This document shows positions 13,201 to 26,557 of a stretch of 64,000 nt of DNA, in pieces. Both the position numbers and the translations under genes were made by a program. Below the pieces are notes generated by a model. The model was given only the letters and a program-made list of their open reading frames with translations, was not told where the DNA came from and did not search any database. The stretch spans positions 3,276,913 through 3,340,912 of the forward strand of contig CM040450.1 of assembly GCA_022749755.1 (NCBI GenBank), given 5' to 3'. Within the stretch, counting starts at the first letter, position 1; each line of letters starts with the position of its first letter. Source of the stretch: Azadirachta indica (taxonomy: Eukaryota > Streptophyta > Magnoliopsida > Sapindales > Meliaceae).

Positions 13201-13966
13201 GCGTGCAAATCCAGTTTTATTTGATAGGTTTGTCACATAAATTCAAATAATATTATTTGATTTTTGGTGACCATTTTGAGTACCACTGACCTAACAGCTT
13301 AAGCTAAAAAGGTAGCAGCGTAAAAATAGTATTTAAACCGATTATCAGTAAAGAGCACAACAGGAAGAAAGCACAACCATCAAAATCGAAAATAGCTTCA
13401 AGAATCTCGACTTTCAGAGCAAGATATGGGGAGCTAAAGCAGGACATACTTGTGGAAAGCTTTCTGAATTTCCCGTTGGCTAGCGTTTCTATCAACACCA
13501 AGAACCTGAAAATAGTTTCGTAAGTCAGATATCCAATGAAATGGAATAAAATTAACAATGTGATCTATTTAAATAGAAAACACAAAGAAAAACATTTTTC
13601 ATCGAATTTGTATTCCATTTCCACGCATTTCTTTTTATAATTTATCAGAGAACTAAAAAATTTTATGTATTACCAATTCTGCAGCAGCTTCATGTTGTCG
13701 CCCACAAATTTTTATAGCAACAACAAACATTTGCAATAATGAAATTTAATTTCTCTCCAATTGTAGAGTATAAATTACCCTAAATTCCAAATTCAACAAT
13801 TATGCACAATAGAAACAACCCAAGAATAAAAGAAAAAAGAAAAAAAGAATCTCAAAAATATTACCTTGTACGGGTCTATGGTTTTGGCTTTGGTGTTTGA
13901 GATCAATAGCGTTGAAATGAGGAAAACCGATAACGCGAAGCGAGTATTCATCTTCGAACTTGACAT
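10288..13966 (-). CDS. ERDJ3A: ER-resident DnaJ/thioredoxin-like protein ERDJ3A (TMS1-like)
   Basis: Seven exons with GT-AG borders: 13966-13865, 13505-13450, 12765-12692, 12504-11975, 11886-11545, 11251-10895 and 10575-10288. They give 582 residues, close to Arabidopsis TMS1/ERDJ3A. A hydrophobic signal peptide (about residues 7-27) is followed by a J domain (about 31-96) with the HPD triplet at 59-61. Next comes a Gly/Ser/Phe-rich linker, then a long thioredoxin-fold-like C-terminal part ending in K-P-V-I-R. J-proteins stimulate Hsp70 ATPase, so the partner should be BiP in the ER lumen. In Arabidopsis this gene is needed for pollen tube growth under heat. An in-frame ATG at 13951 would give a product five residues shorter, and both starts keep the signal peptide. 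It is head-to-head with the importin gene. Fragments of its 3' end are scattered at 810-1060 and 4180-4640. Confidence 0.95.
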
Positions 13967-15398
13967 TTGACTTGGAGGATTAAATTTTTGAATAACGCAG
14001 TGAAGTGCGTCGTTTTGCAGTAGCCGAGAGAAATGAATGACGAGGGATACTGAAATTCAAGGATGACTGAATATATAGGTTCGCGGGATGAGAAAGTCCA
14101 GATGCTTCGGGACCTTAGGCTGTTGGAGGACGTGGCATCTTAAGGTGATCCCACGCACACCGACCAATAGGATTTTAGTAAACAGATTGGTGTATTAATT
14201 AAGGGAACGCAGCGCCACACACGCGCTCTAATTTTTCACGCTTTGTTGCGATAATCCACTGTGGGCTATAAATTGAATTAAAGCTGGCTCAATTAGTGGG
14301 CCTATATTTTTATTTTGAGGCCCAAGATCTACATCGGCTTTCATGAGTCCCAAATTCACCCTTACTGTTCCAACTCTTAAAAATGTAAATACAATACATT
14401 TTTAAAAGTGGTGCCATCCGGGGTTATGCGCCTGGGCCTACGTTGAATACCCATTGTGGAAGCTATTTATCACATTTTAAATATTTCAAATTTCATTTAA
14501 TTTAGAGGCTTTTAACAAAGTATTTTCACTTCGCATTATTAATTCCATTATTGTAAAGTATGTTTAGGACTACGCTATTATGCTTAACTTAAAAACACAA
14601 CAATTTTATTTCAAAATTAATGCTTACTACTTTCCCTTATATTTATATAATTAATGACTTAATCTCAAACAATAAACATCCCGACACATGTCAAATATAT
14701 TTGTAATAATATTTTTTAATATATTATCATACATTTATCTTTTCTTTCAATTAAGAATAAAAATATATAAAACTAATCTCTTGTATTCGTTTTAAGCAAT
14801 AACTTGTTCAAATCGATTTTTTTTCGGTTAGATGTTAACCAAGATTCAGAAATCGTAAGTTTTGGATTTATGAAAAATGACACCCGAGCTGATGTTTTAC
14901 CTGGAATTTACAATTAACCTAATGCGCTTCATTGTAGTCTTGGTCAAACTTCTAAGTCGAAATGTCAACAACACAGACGGACAAGGATATGCGGTGATGT
15001 AATTGACAGATCATCGGTCTTACAAAACAAATAATCTCATTCGGTGCACACCGTAAAGAGGTTACATCCCGCCGCTTTCAATAAAGTCCTCGAGACACGC
15101 CTAAACTTCTAAGCTAGTAGAAGAACACCATATATAAATAATGGCAGACAAAACCCAAGCAAAGACCCTCCTCTTTTTTCCTTCCATTTCATCTTTCTTC
15201 TTCTTTTCAGGTAAATCGCAATCTTAACAAACTCTCGCACAAGCGAAGCTCAAGATTCATTTAATCTCTCTAGACGTCGTACCAAATAGCATTCTCATTA
15301 GGTTTCACAACTCACCGATCCAATTCACTAACTCGGTCCAGTCCAACTTGTTCTCGCTACTACTCAGTCAGTGACACTGCGTTGAATAAATAACAGCT
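13967..15398. promoter_or_regulatory. Shared 5' region of the ERDJ3A and importin genes
   Basis: These 1.4 kb separate two divergent genes and contain no other gene. On the importin side a TATA-like TATATAAA lies at 15131-15138, followed by a pyrimidine-rich leader (about 15165-15210), which suggests a 5' UTR start. On the ERDJ3A side an ACGTGGC bZIP-type core is at 14130-14136, about 165 bp upstream of the start. That would fit ER-stress control by bZIP factors, but a single core site is weak evidence. Confidence 0.5.
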
Positions 15399-18300
15399 AT
15401 GGCGCTCTCTCTTTCTGATTTACCGGCGATATACGCGCTGCTCGCCAATTCAATGAGCGGCGATGAGAGCATTCGGAAACCGGCCGAGGCGGCCCTGTCA
15501 GAGTCTGAAAGTAGACCTGGTTTCTGCTCTTGCCTCATGGTCGTATCTTCGATTCTTCCATTTCTAGGGTTTTAGTTTAGTTTTATATCATAACCTTTTG
15601 TAATGCTCGCGAAGCTTGATAAGTTTTGAACTGAATTAAATTTTTGCTTTAATGCAGGAAGTGATTACTGCGAAGGATTTAGCTCCTCAGGTGGATGTGC
15701 GATTGATGGCTTCGGTGTACTTCAAAAATAGTATTAATCGGTATTGGAGGACCAGGCGCGATTCATTGTAAGACATCAATGATTTGTATACTTTCTAGAA
15801 GACTTAATTTCGTGTTTTTGGTTCTATATCTAGATATTTGTGTTTTATTTTATTTATTTATTTCTCTGAGAATGTCTGTGAACAGCAGAGAAGTATTATC
15901 ATTGGTTATTGGATAAAATGTAATGCGATAATTTCTGTTCAGGGGAATAAGCAACGAGGAGAAAATACATCTGAGACAAAAATTGTTGTCTCACTTGAGA
16001 GAAGAAAACTATCAGGTGTTGTCTAAGCTTTATTATTCTTACACTTATGTAAAGTGCGTGTAATCATTTGTTGGCTTTTGACCAGCTTTTCTTTCTCAAG
16101 TATAATTATGATTTGGTCGAATAGATAAGTTCAGCTGATAGTTTTTTCTAATTTTATGTCATGCATTTTGCTACTTTGCAGATAGCTCAAATGCTGGCTG
16201 TGCTTATTTCCAAAATTGCTCGCTTTGATTATCCTAGAGAATGGTACATATTTCATTGTATATTTGTTTATTTAAACTGAGCTAACTATGATTTTTAGCA
16301 GCTCGAGTTTATGATACTAAAATGGTACTGGTCTTTATGAACAATAATAAATTGTGCATTTAAAGTTTGGACTTTTTTCCTAATGAGCAGTAAATCATGT
16401 TATTCTAATTGATTCTTATTCTATATTGGTACTTATGGCTGCTTATTCTCTTTTTCGCACCTGCTTTTACAGAGCTTGTGCATATACTTTAAAACTTATG
16501 TTACTCCAAAATATTTGGTTTATATTGATTGTCATTTATAAAACTGACGTATTATTGTCCATTTTTTCGGTGTTCCTTCATTAGTGTAACTCTTATGTAT
16601 ATTGATCCATATTTATAATGATTTGTTTAGGCCAGAGCTCTTTTCTGTTTTAGCCCAACAGCTTCAAGGAGCAGATGTTCTTACTTCCCATCGAATTTTT
16701 ATGATTCTATTCCGAACCTTAAAGGAATTGTCCACGAAACGTCTTACTGCAGACCAGAGGAATTTTGCTGAGGTATAGTCTGCTGTACCGTCTATTCTAG
16801 TTGTTTTTATCTATTTTGTGTTTTTGCCTGGCAAACATAAGATTTCACTCTGTTCTCATAGTTATATTTTATCTATTTAACTAGACAGAGTTGTTTGGTT
16901 GGAGATGCCATCTGTCAAGATTTGTTGAGTTTTAGTAGAATGGTATTGGAGCATGGGCTTGAATCATGTCATTATGCTGTTATTGCGATCTTAATATTAT
17001 CCCGCCAAAATGCATAAGAGTTTCATTTTGTTATTTATGATTTTTAGTGCTACTGATTATAGAAAAATCTTCTTCTCACTGAGGCAACTCTGCACTTTTG
17101 CAATTCCTTAATTACCTTAAAACTGCATTGTAATAAGATTGTCCTTGCTGACCCGTGCATGTTTTTCAACATCTGCATATCTTTCTGCATTGGTGTTGCG
17201 ATCTCCTTAAAGTGGGTCTTTTGCTTGAGATTACGTGCAGGCTGCATGAACTTCTGGACATAGGGAACTCTTTTAACGTCTTATTTCTACAATTAGCTTT
17301 ACTGGGTATGAGGAGAAGTGTGCTGGTAAATATCAGGGGCAGTTTAACTGGCACAAAATAGTTTGCAAATTGTCAAATGAAAAAATGCATGAGAGAATTT
17401 AACCCAATAATGGAAGTGATGCTGAACACGAAATCTTAGGATTCTAGGAATTTAAGATTATTTTTATTTATGTCATGATTTTAATCATATTATAATCTTC
17501 CGAACGTAGTTTAGTTAGAGTAGATTTTTTTCCCTATTAAGAATCAACTTTCTGTCTTATTTAGGGTTTGGCCACTCTAAGTACGACCTAATTTTTCTGT
17601 TTTAAGCAGATTTAATGTTATTGATGAATTATTGAATAAGATTTGATGGTTTCTCCCTCCTATTTCTTGTATTATTTCTCTCTTTTCTTCCGCTTTTAGT
17701 TTATTTGATATTCTGTCCTACAGCAGGAAGTGAGCAGCAATTGAAACCTTATTTTCCTTTGTCAATGAAGTTTGAATTTAGTAGATGTGAAGATTATGCT
17801 AACTGACTAGGCCTTGGTGTGTTCTTGAGGTTGATTTTTGCTTTTAAGTCTGCAGAACTAGTGGTAGAGCTGCCTAGCTAGAAAAGAGTATTTCTCTCAT
17901 TATGTGATTTTACTAGAGAAAATTGTGATACATCTTGCTCCCTAGAGGTGGAAGTCTAGATGTGATAAGGAAGCAGGTTATAGGCCAGTTGGTGGCTTTC
18001 TGCTGTTGAACTGTTTGGAGAACACCTTATCCTCATTAGCAGGGTGAGTGGGTATTTTCTTCTTTTCTGGTTTTTGGTTTAGGTTATGGATTTGCTCTTG
18101 TACACTGGTTTTTCCATGCTGCAAATTTCTGGAGGAAGTTCTGCAGAAGTGCACCACTCTCAGTTCTCAACATTCTCTCTTTTGAATGATATAATTGTCT
18201 GCATATTTTGCCTGTTATTGAAGGATGAGAGTTATGCCAGCTCTTAGGTCTACATGCCCTTACAATAGATTACTTTGCAAAATTAACCTAATGAATTGTG

Positions 18301-21300
18301 ATTGCTGCCCTTGCTGGACAGACAGTACATTCCATTGGTAGTAAAATCTTCTTTTTGGTGTTTTAGATTTGCTTTTGCATCCTCCCTGTAACAATTTTAT
18401 GTAACTTATTTCGAGTGTGGAGTCTCCAATTTGCAGCTAGCTGTTCTATTCTTTATCAAATTATCCTTTTATTCACTAATTTTCTTTGGCAGATATCGTC
18501 CCATCTCTTTGATTATAGCTGGCACCTTTGGCAGAGTGATGTGCAGACTATATTGCATGGCTTCTCAACGGTTGCCCCAGGCTATAATTCAAATAATTTA
18601 GAGCAGCATCACGATGAACTTTATCTAACATGTGAGAGATGGTTATTATGTTTAAAGATAATACGCCAGTTGGTTATCTCAGGTTTTCCTAGTGATGCAA
18701 GATGCATACAGGTACTACCTAGCTCTCTTTATTTGTTGTTTCTGTTCCTTCTATTTCGAAATTGGAAGACCCCTTCTTTTTAATTTTTATTTTCTATTTT
18801 CTTCTATTCTTAACTTGGCAGAGTATACAAAGGTTTCACCTTTGCTTATTTTATCTTTCAGGAAGTACGACCAGTTAAGGAGGTCTCTCCAGTGCTCTTG
18901 AATGCCATCCAATCATTTCTTCCCTACTGTGAGATTTCTCACTTGTTCTCTTGGTGCTGCTATATGCTTATATACAAATACATATATATTTGGGTTTTGA
19001 TTTGCTTGAGATGCTCTCCCAGATCTTGGGCGGACAACTAATTTTTTTATGTCAAATTCATAATTATGCCATATTTTGACTTATAAACTTGTTCAGAAAA
19101 TGAACTCTGTAGTTTCTACTGTGGTAATATGCTGTGATCATTCCATTCTTCTCCTTATGCTATTCATACATGTATTTTTTTTTTTTATCTAAAACCATTT
19201 TAATTATATATATATCTATAAGACTTATAAACGTACATATGTATATGCTACTAATTTAGCGGTAAATAACTTTTCGCATGAGTTATCCTTTTTTGCAGAT
19301 TCATCTTTTCAGAAGGGACACCCCAAATTTTGGGACTTCATAAAGAGAGCATGTACTAAATTGATGAAAGTTTTGGTTGCAATTCAAGCCAGGCATCCAT
19401 ATACATTTGGTGATAAATGTGTCCTTCCGCCTGTCATGGATTTCTGTTTAAATAAGATAACAGACCCTGAGCCAGACATATTTTCATTTGAGCAATTCTT
19501 GATTCAGTGTATGGTACTGGTGAAATCTGTACTGGAATGTAAAGAATACAAGCCAAGTCTTACTGGCCGGGTAATGGATGAAAATGGGCTCACACTAGAG
19601 CAGATGAAGAAAAACATGTCCAATGTTGTTGGTGGAGTCATGAGTTCCCTTCTGCCTAAAGAACGGATAGTTCTCTTGTGCAATGTATTGATCAGAAGGT
19701 AATAATGCTCTGACTTGTGCTTGTTGTCTATGAGATTGTGTTTATTATACAAAATTTTGAGGTGCAAATATTTTTTTTTTTTGTGCTAGTTTGATATTCT
19801 TTTAAAGCATTTGCTTAAATTAAACAGTTGATCACTCTTGACTATGTAAGATTAAGTGAAGTGTTAAACTTATCTATTTTTAAGTTTGTTTATTTTGCTA
19901 ATGAGAGTCAGTGGTTTACAATTCTAATCACAGTAATCATGTGTAAACTTGTTGTAACTTTGCTTGGTAGTTGCATAATCACACTACTCAATCTAGGTTT
20001 TCTCATTCTCAAGGATGATGTATAATTTGTTTTTTCAGCTTATTGGAAATGTTCTTGACTTATCCTCCAGGCTTGACTTAAGAAAATAACTTGACTTATC
20101 CTCCACAACAATAGTGGCAATAGTGGACCTTTCAAAAAAAAAAGTGTCGCAATAACCAACCTGTTGTGATACCATTACCACTATGCTGTTTTTATCCTCT
20201 TTTGCCAATATGTTTACTGTCAAGAAGATATCTTAAAACCCTCAATTGATGCAATCATCTGACTTCAAGTTATATGCTGTCTTGTCGTGCATCCTACCAC
20301 ATAATATCTTCCATAATTTCATCAATGATGAGAATAGCATTTTGGCTCTGGTTCATAACAATTGATGCTTAGGTGCAAGGTTGATATGAGTAAGCTTGTT
20401 GTCCAGTCTTGCTGATTTAAAACATTGGACAAAGGGGAGCAGATGGGTGGAACTAGTGCTGCTCCATGGGATTTTTTATGATTGTTTGAAGTTATTGTTA
20501 AAATGCACAAATTGTTTTATGGTTGTTCTAAACATAAAATTTTCATTGTTGTATCATTAGAATGTTGTCACACTTTTATTAATTGTGCCCCTTTGTTGTT
20601 GTATTTTCAATTAAAAATTGTATCACTTAAACAATGCTGTTGATGGTTCAACAGGTATTTTGTTCTATCAGCTAGTGACTTAGAGGAGTGGTACCAGAAC
20701 CCCGAGTCTTTTCACCATGAGCAGGACATGGTTCAGTGGACAGAAAAACTGAGGCCTTGTGCTGAAGCTTTATACATTGTATTGTTTGAAAACCATAGCC
20801 AAGTAGGTCACTTTCAAGTTTTATATATTATTGGGTGTAATGTCGTCTTCAAACCACAATTTGCCCTGTTTTAAGATTAATGTGGGCTTGTCTTACTTTT
20901 GATTGTTATTTATAGCTGCTAGGTCCTGTTGTGGTGTCCATTCTTCAAGAGGCAATGAATGGTTGCTCTACTTCAGTGACTGAAGTCACGCCAGGCTTGC
21001 TTCTTAAAGATGCTGCTTATGCCGCTGCAGCATATGTCTATTATGAGCTATCAAATTATCTGAGCTTCAAAGATTGGTGTGTGTTTTCATCTTTATTCTA
21101 TCTATGGCACTTCTTTTGGCTATTAAAAGGGGGAATGTTGACAAGAAAAATGAGGAACTTGGCTATCCCAGGTTGATGTGTGATTGTGTGTTCATTCATA
21201 TGCCCATATATGTGCGCATTTGTAGTCCTATCACTGATTAATATTTTTTATAATGAATATAAACATACTCTTTTGCTTTTGGTTAGTTTCAATAATGCAT

Positions 21301-24300
21301 GTATTCTATCGATTACTCAGGTTTAATGGTGCTTTGTCCCTTGAACTCTCCAACGATCATCCAAATATGTACATCATCCATCGGAAAGTTGCAATAATAT
21401 TGGGACAATGGGTTTCTGAGGTAACACAATTTCATTAGCTGCATGGGGCGTAAATGTTGGCAATCATTAGGGTTAAATTTTGTTGAGAGTTCCTATCTCT
21501 AGTATTTGGTACACAATCATATCTATTCTAAACTGTTTTCTCTTTACCACTAAACTTGATTGTGTCTACAATTCTTTATGTCTGATTTTATCATTTTTGG
21601 AGTCTGGAGTGTCAATGCTAACTGACTGTCCATATTATCCAAAAAGGAAAATAAAAAAAAAGGTGCTACTCTTTATACACATATAAACAATGGAAGGAAC
21701 AAGGAACAAGGAACAAGTACACAATATAGGTGCAGAACTTTTATAAGCCAATGTGTTACAAGAGTTCTTACCATTAAATTCCGTGCCTTCAGTTTCTCAT
21801 TTTTCAAATTCTGTTCAGGGTACACTAGTAAGAAAAGTCCTGTATGCCTAATATTTGCATTTTAACAGATCAAAGATGATACGAAAAGAGCCGTATACTG
21901 TGCTTTGATCAAATTGCTAATGGAGAAAGACCTATCTGTCAGGGTATGAACCATAAGTTCACTCTTCTTCTGTACATAAGCTCTTCCCTTTCTCACTGCA
22001 TTGTTCTGGATAAATTTCTTCCTCGTGGATATTGGTCACATTTGGTTAAACTGAGGAACTTTTGCATTTTTTATTTTAGCTGGCAGCCTGTCGATCTTTG
22101 TGCTTGCATATCGAAGACGCTAACTTTTCAGAGCAGGATTTCACCGATCTGCTTCCTGTCTGTTGGGATTCATGTTTTAAGTTGGTTGAGGAAGTCCAAG
22201 AGTTTGACTCAAAGGTATTAGAAAGTTTATATTGTTTAGGAAACTAAAAATTGGATGTTTCATTAGGTTGTGGAGAGGATGGATTTGAAAATTTTTTCTA
22301 TTGTGAAATGTTCTCAATACTTGCAATCTGTGCATTAGCAAACAAGAGATAAGGATTTTATAAAAGTAAATATTGCTTTTGGATAATTTTAAATTAAATT
22401 TGAATCTAATCCCTGTCATATACACAAGAACGCATCCACATACATGCACTTTTCCTAAGTCTAAGTGAAGTTCCTGTTTTTCTTTTATTTCTTTCAGGTT
22501 CAGGTTTTAAATTTGATCTCTGTTCTTATCGGACATGTCAGTGAAGTCCTTCCATATGCAAACAAGTTGGTGCAATTTTTTCAGAAGGTATCACAATAGG
22601 AGTTTTCTTTTTCTTCTCTTTTTATAAGGCACTGAGAACCTTGATATCAAATGCTTGATCACCAGCAAAGAACAATGCTTAAGAATATAAAGAAATCTGC
22701 AACATTGCTTAACCCATAAGTTAATGACACAAAAATTAACACATGGAATCCTATGAGCTGTTAGGTTGTATAAATCCTAACCCACCAGCATCGGAAGACA
22801 CCAACATGAAATTAGAGGATGCACTAAGTTTTCAATTAGACTTGAATAAATAACAAATCAGACTTCATCAGAATTGAATTAAATGTTTAGAACTTGCAAT
22901 GTTGACTTTACAGCAGAGGTCCAAAAAACTTGAGTTGATTTGAGTATCTCACTAATTCAATCAGATATTTATTAGAGCCTCCACTCTCCTGATTTTTGGC
23001 TATCATGATATATTTAAAATTATTTTTTTAGGCAGTTCAGGTCATCATGTGAAATCATATCATTGCATGATCTAGTTGACTCCTAATACATATATGCACA
23101 AGAAATTCCCGAAAGTTTTTATGTAGTTAGAGCAATAATATCAATATCTTAAAATAATCTACCATTGGAAATTAATTGGAAAACTTGGATTCTAACTTGA
23201 AGTCCTTCCACTAATATTTTATTTCGTGAACTTATAAAGCGTAAAGTTACATGACTAATACTTTATTAATTTAAATTTTGAAGCTTTGCAATTTTATTAA
23301 AATTAGTGATTTTAATTTTGCTTGCTAGATTGTTATGGTTTAAGATCCTTTAGGATCCTTAGTGCCTTCATCTTATGCCAGAATTTTAATCCTGAGCTTG
23401 ATGGTCATGTATAATATCGTCTGTGGTATTTAATGAACACATTGGAGAAATTAAAGCATCTCTCTCATCTGCAGATATCATTAATTGTCTTTGTGTCCTA
23501 TATCAGTAATACACAATCTTCCGGTGGTAGTGGGAATATTTAGAATTTGTCATGTGCTACACTAATTAAAAGTATTCACACCCAAGCTACTCTTTCTGTT
23601 TCCTCTCTTTTTAATCTTTTCCTCTAATTTGGAAAGGTTTGGGAGGAATCTTCTGCTGAAAGCCTTCTCCAGATTCAGCTTCTTATTGCTCTGCGGAACT
23701 TTGTGGTTGCTCTTGGCTATCAGTCGCCGAATTGCTACAACGTGCTGCTTCCCATTTTGCAAAGTGGAATTGATATAAATAGTCCAAATGAACTAAATCT
23801 TCTTGAGGACAGCATGCTGGTTAGCTCACCTGTTTTATTTTTTTTATTTAGTTGGCTGCCTTTATCCTTATTACTGCTAACACAATTGGCATAATTGTGC
23901 AGTTGTGGGAAGCCACAGTTTCTCATGCTCCAGCAATGGTGCCTCAATTATTATCATACTTTCCATGTCTAGTGCAAGTCATGGAAAGAAGCTTCGATCA
24001 CTTGCAGGTTAGACTTAATTAGTTAACATATTTTCTACCATGTTTCTCTTTTTGAGGAACTGTGATTAAATGGTGGGCGAGAATAAATATAAGAATTAAT
24101 AGAAGTTTTGTTTCTAAAATTCGTTGATAGGAGAAAAAATGTTAGCTGATTCTACTATTGTTACTGCCTTCACATTTATACTTTTGGGGGCTTAAGTCTG
24201 AATGGCTAGTATTTTATTGGACTTCTGATTATACATATTCAGTTTCAGCAGGGTGGTGTTGTATCATAAAAAATTTAAAAATGGAAAGGCCGTATAAAAC

Positions 24301-26557
24301 ATCAAATGCATTTGATGAAGATGTTATACTTTGTTCTCAGCCAGCATCTGTTTAACCACTATTTATTTCATCAGTGCTTGTTTGCTCCAAGATTTTTAAC
24401 TCCTCTTTTCGCATACATCATTTCCCCTTTTTGTAATTAATGTTTAGTTGATTACAACCTTGTGCTGCTTGTGCATATTGTTTTGATTGGAAATATAATT
24501 GCAGGTCGCTGTCAATATTATTGAGGGTTACATTATTCTGGGTGGAACTGAATTTTTAAGTCTGCATGCCTCCAGTGTTGCTAAACTTCTTGATCTGGTT
24601 GTCGGGAATGTTAATGACAGAGGGCTGCTCACAGTTCTTCCAGTTATTGATATTCTACTGCAGGTACTTGGCGACCCATGAATTTTCAGAGAAGACAATA
24701 TGAGAAATAGGTTACGGTTTGTTTAATTTTAAGAGTTTATGATGAGTACCAAAGTTATTATGATGTTGCTTTTCACCAGCCACTGCCGTTTGCCTTGATA
24801 TCTAACTTCTCTAAACCTTATATTTGTTCATACCTGATAATATCAAATCAAACTTTGGATGTTGATATTGCATTTGGTGATAGCTCAATATCTTCAATTT
24901 CTGCCTTTGGTTGCTGAGGGAGAATAGACCAATGATATTTCCATTTGCCTTTAGAATGTGTTTTCTGTAATTATTGCTGTTTAGATTCTTTTCCTTTAAA
25001 TGAATCCAGTTAATCTCATAACTACTTGGTTCTGCTGTTTTGCAGTGTTTTCCTATTGAAGTGCCCCCATTGATTAGCAGTACTTTACAAGTAAGTGGTA
25101 TTCTTTGCCTCTAAATCTTTGGTTGTTAATATGAACCAAAATCCACCCAAACCTAGATGTAAACAGGATCTGGATCTTAGACCTTTTGTACCTTCCGAGA
25201 AGCTTTCCCAGTTGAGCCAATTAGTATATGTGCAAATATTTGATGAATTTAGTTCTGAGATTGATAATCAATTATGCTTTTTAGAGGCCTTTTTTAACAA
25301 GCATTTGTCCGTTTCAATGTTGCTAGAAACTGATTGTCATTTGTTTGAGTGGAGGAGACGATCGTGATCCTTCTAAGACAGCCGTCAAAGCGGCTGCAGC
25401 TTCTATTCTTGCGAGAATATTGGTGATGAATACCAATTACCTTGCACAATTAACATCCGAACCGTCACTTTCATTACTTCTCCAGCAGGCGGGTATTCCA
25501 ATTGAAGAAAATATACTTCTTTGTCTAGTTGACATATGGCTTGACAAGGTCAGTAGAGTATGCATCTGATTGCATTTAAGTTGAGCTAAAGTCATGTTCT
25601 TGGTTTGAACTGTAATAATTGTTATTGATATATGTGTTAGAATTAAAATTAGACTTATTTGGTTTTACTAGGTTTAGTCTTATTAAGTATATTTCTATTT
25701 TAAGTATTATTAGGCTTTTCCTATTTTGTTAAAGATTCCTAAGTTTATGAAAATTCCTAATTTATATTGCTTTATTATTTTAGCCTATATAAAGGCATGC
25801 TTATGTACTTAGTGTATAATTGAAGAGAGATTCAACATAATTTTATTTTCTATAACAATATGTATACAGGTAGACAATGTATCTTCCGTCCAGAAAAAGA
25901 TATTTGGCTTAGCCCTATCTATAATTTTAACTATGAGACTACCTCAAGTTCTTGACAAACTTGATCAGATCCTAAGGTGTGAGTTCAACCTTCAATCTTT
26001 GATGCATCAGTTACAATCTGAGAGTTGGATCAACTTTTGTACTCTTAATGCTGATTCTTTTTCCATTTATCGATGCAGTGTATGTACAAGTGTAATTTTG
26101 GGTGGAAATGATGAGTTGGCTGAGGAAGAGTCCAGGTTAGATACGCTTTGAATCTAATAGGGTGTGTTTTACTTATTTACTGATGTTTTATCTTAAGACA
26201 TAATTTTATGATGAATGGCAGCAGCGACAATATGAGCTCCAGCAGGTCTCATGGTGAAGGTACTATTCCCAGTAAAGAGTTAAGGAGGAGACAGGTGAAC
26301 ATTCTAGGAACATATCTTATGATGTCAAATGCCAGCAATTGATTAAATAGACCAAGGTAACTGTTTTCTGATGGAGTTTGTTTATTCCATTTTAGATCAA
26401 GTTTTCAGACCCAGTCAACCAGTTGTCATTAGAAAACTCAGTGAGAGAAAATCTTCAAACATGTGCCGCCCTTCATGGGGAATCTTTTAATTCAGCCATC
26501 AGCAGAATGCATTCTTCTGCATTTATGCAACTGAAGCAGGCGTTGAAGATGCCGTAG
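15399..26557 (+). CDS. KA120: Importin-11/KA120-type importin beta family protein
   Basis: I place 23 coding exons with GT-AG borders and consistent phase: 15399-15539, 15658-15767, 15943-16015, 16182-16243, 16631-16772, 18493-18711, 18862-18928, 19299-19698, 20655-20802, 20916-21076, 21321-21420, 21869-21943, 22080-22214, 22498-22587, 23637-23819, 23903-24007, 24505-24663, 25046-25090, 25327-25548, 25870-25976, 26079-26135, 26222-26294 and 26396-26557. They sum to 3036 bases, or 1011 residues, the usual size of importin-11 relatives. The N-terminus has the importin-beta N domain (RKPAEAAL then LMASVYFKNSINRYW), followed by HEAT-like helical repeats rich in Leu. Such proteins carry cargo through nuclear pores under Ran control. 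In Arabidopsis KA120 has been linked to restraint of immune-receptor activity in the nucleus. The first donor (ATG|GTCGTA) is weak. The long intron 16773-18492 shows no other gene. Confidence 0.94.
25630..25862. mobile_element. Solo LTR in an importin intron
   Basis: A 223-bp unit (25635-25857) begins TGTTAGAATT and ends TCTATAACA, so it has the TG...CA ends and short inverted TGTTA/TAACA tips of an LTR. It is flanked by perfect 5-bp repeats, ATATG at 25630-25634 and 25858-25862. A TATA box (TATATAAA, 25786-25793) lies in its second half, as expected for an LTR promoter. No internal retroelement region or second LTR is present, so it is a solo LTR left by recombination, or a very short TRIM-type remnant. 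Its right end is 12 bp from the splice acceptor of the exon at 25870. Confidence 0.85.

Noticed and set aside
14130..14176. ER-stress element (ERSE) upstream of ERDJ3A
   Set aside because: CCACG and CCAAT motifs are present but in the wrong order and spacing (8 bp) for ERSE; only a lone ACGTGGC core is kept as a weak site.
16773..18492. Nested gene in the long importin intron
   Set aside because: Frames are short and unlike proteins on both strands; no RNA gene features were seen.
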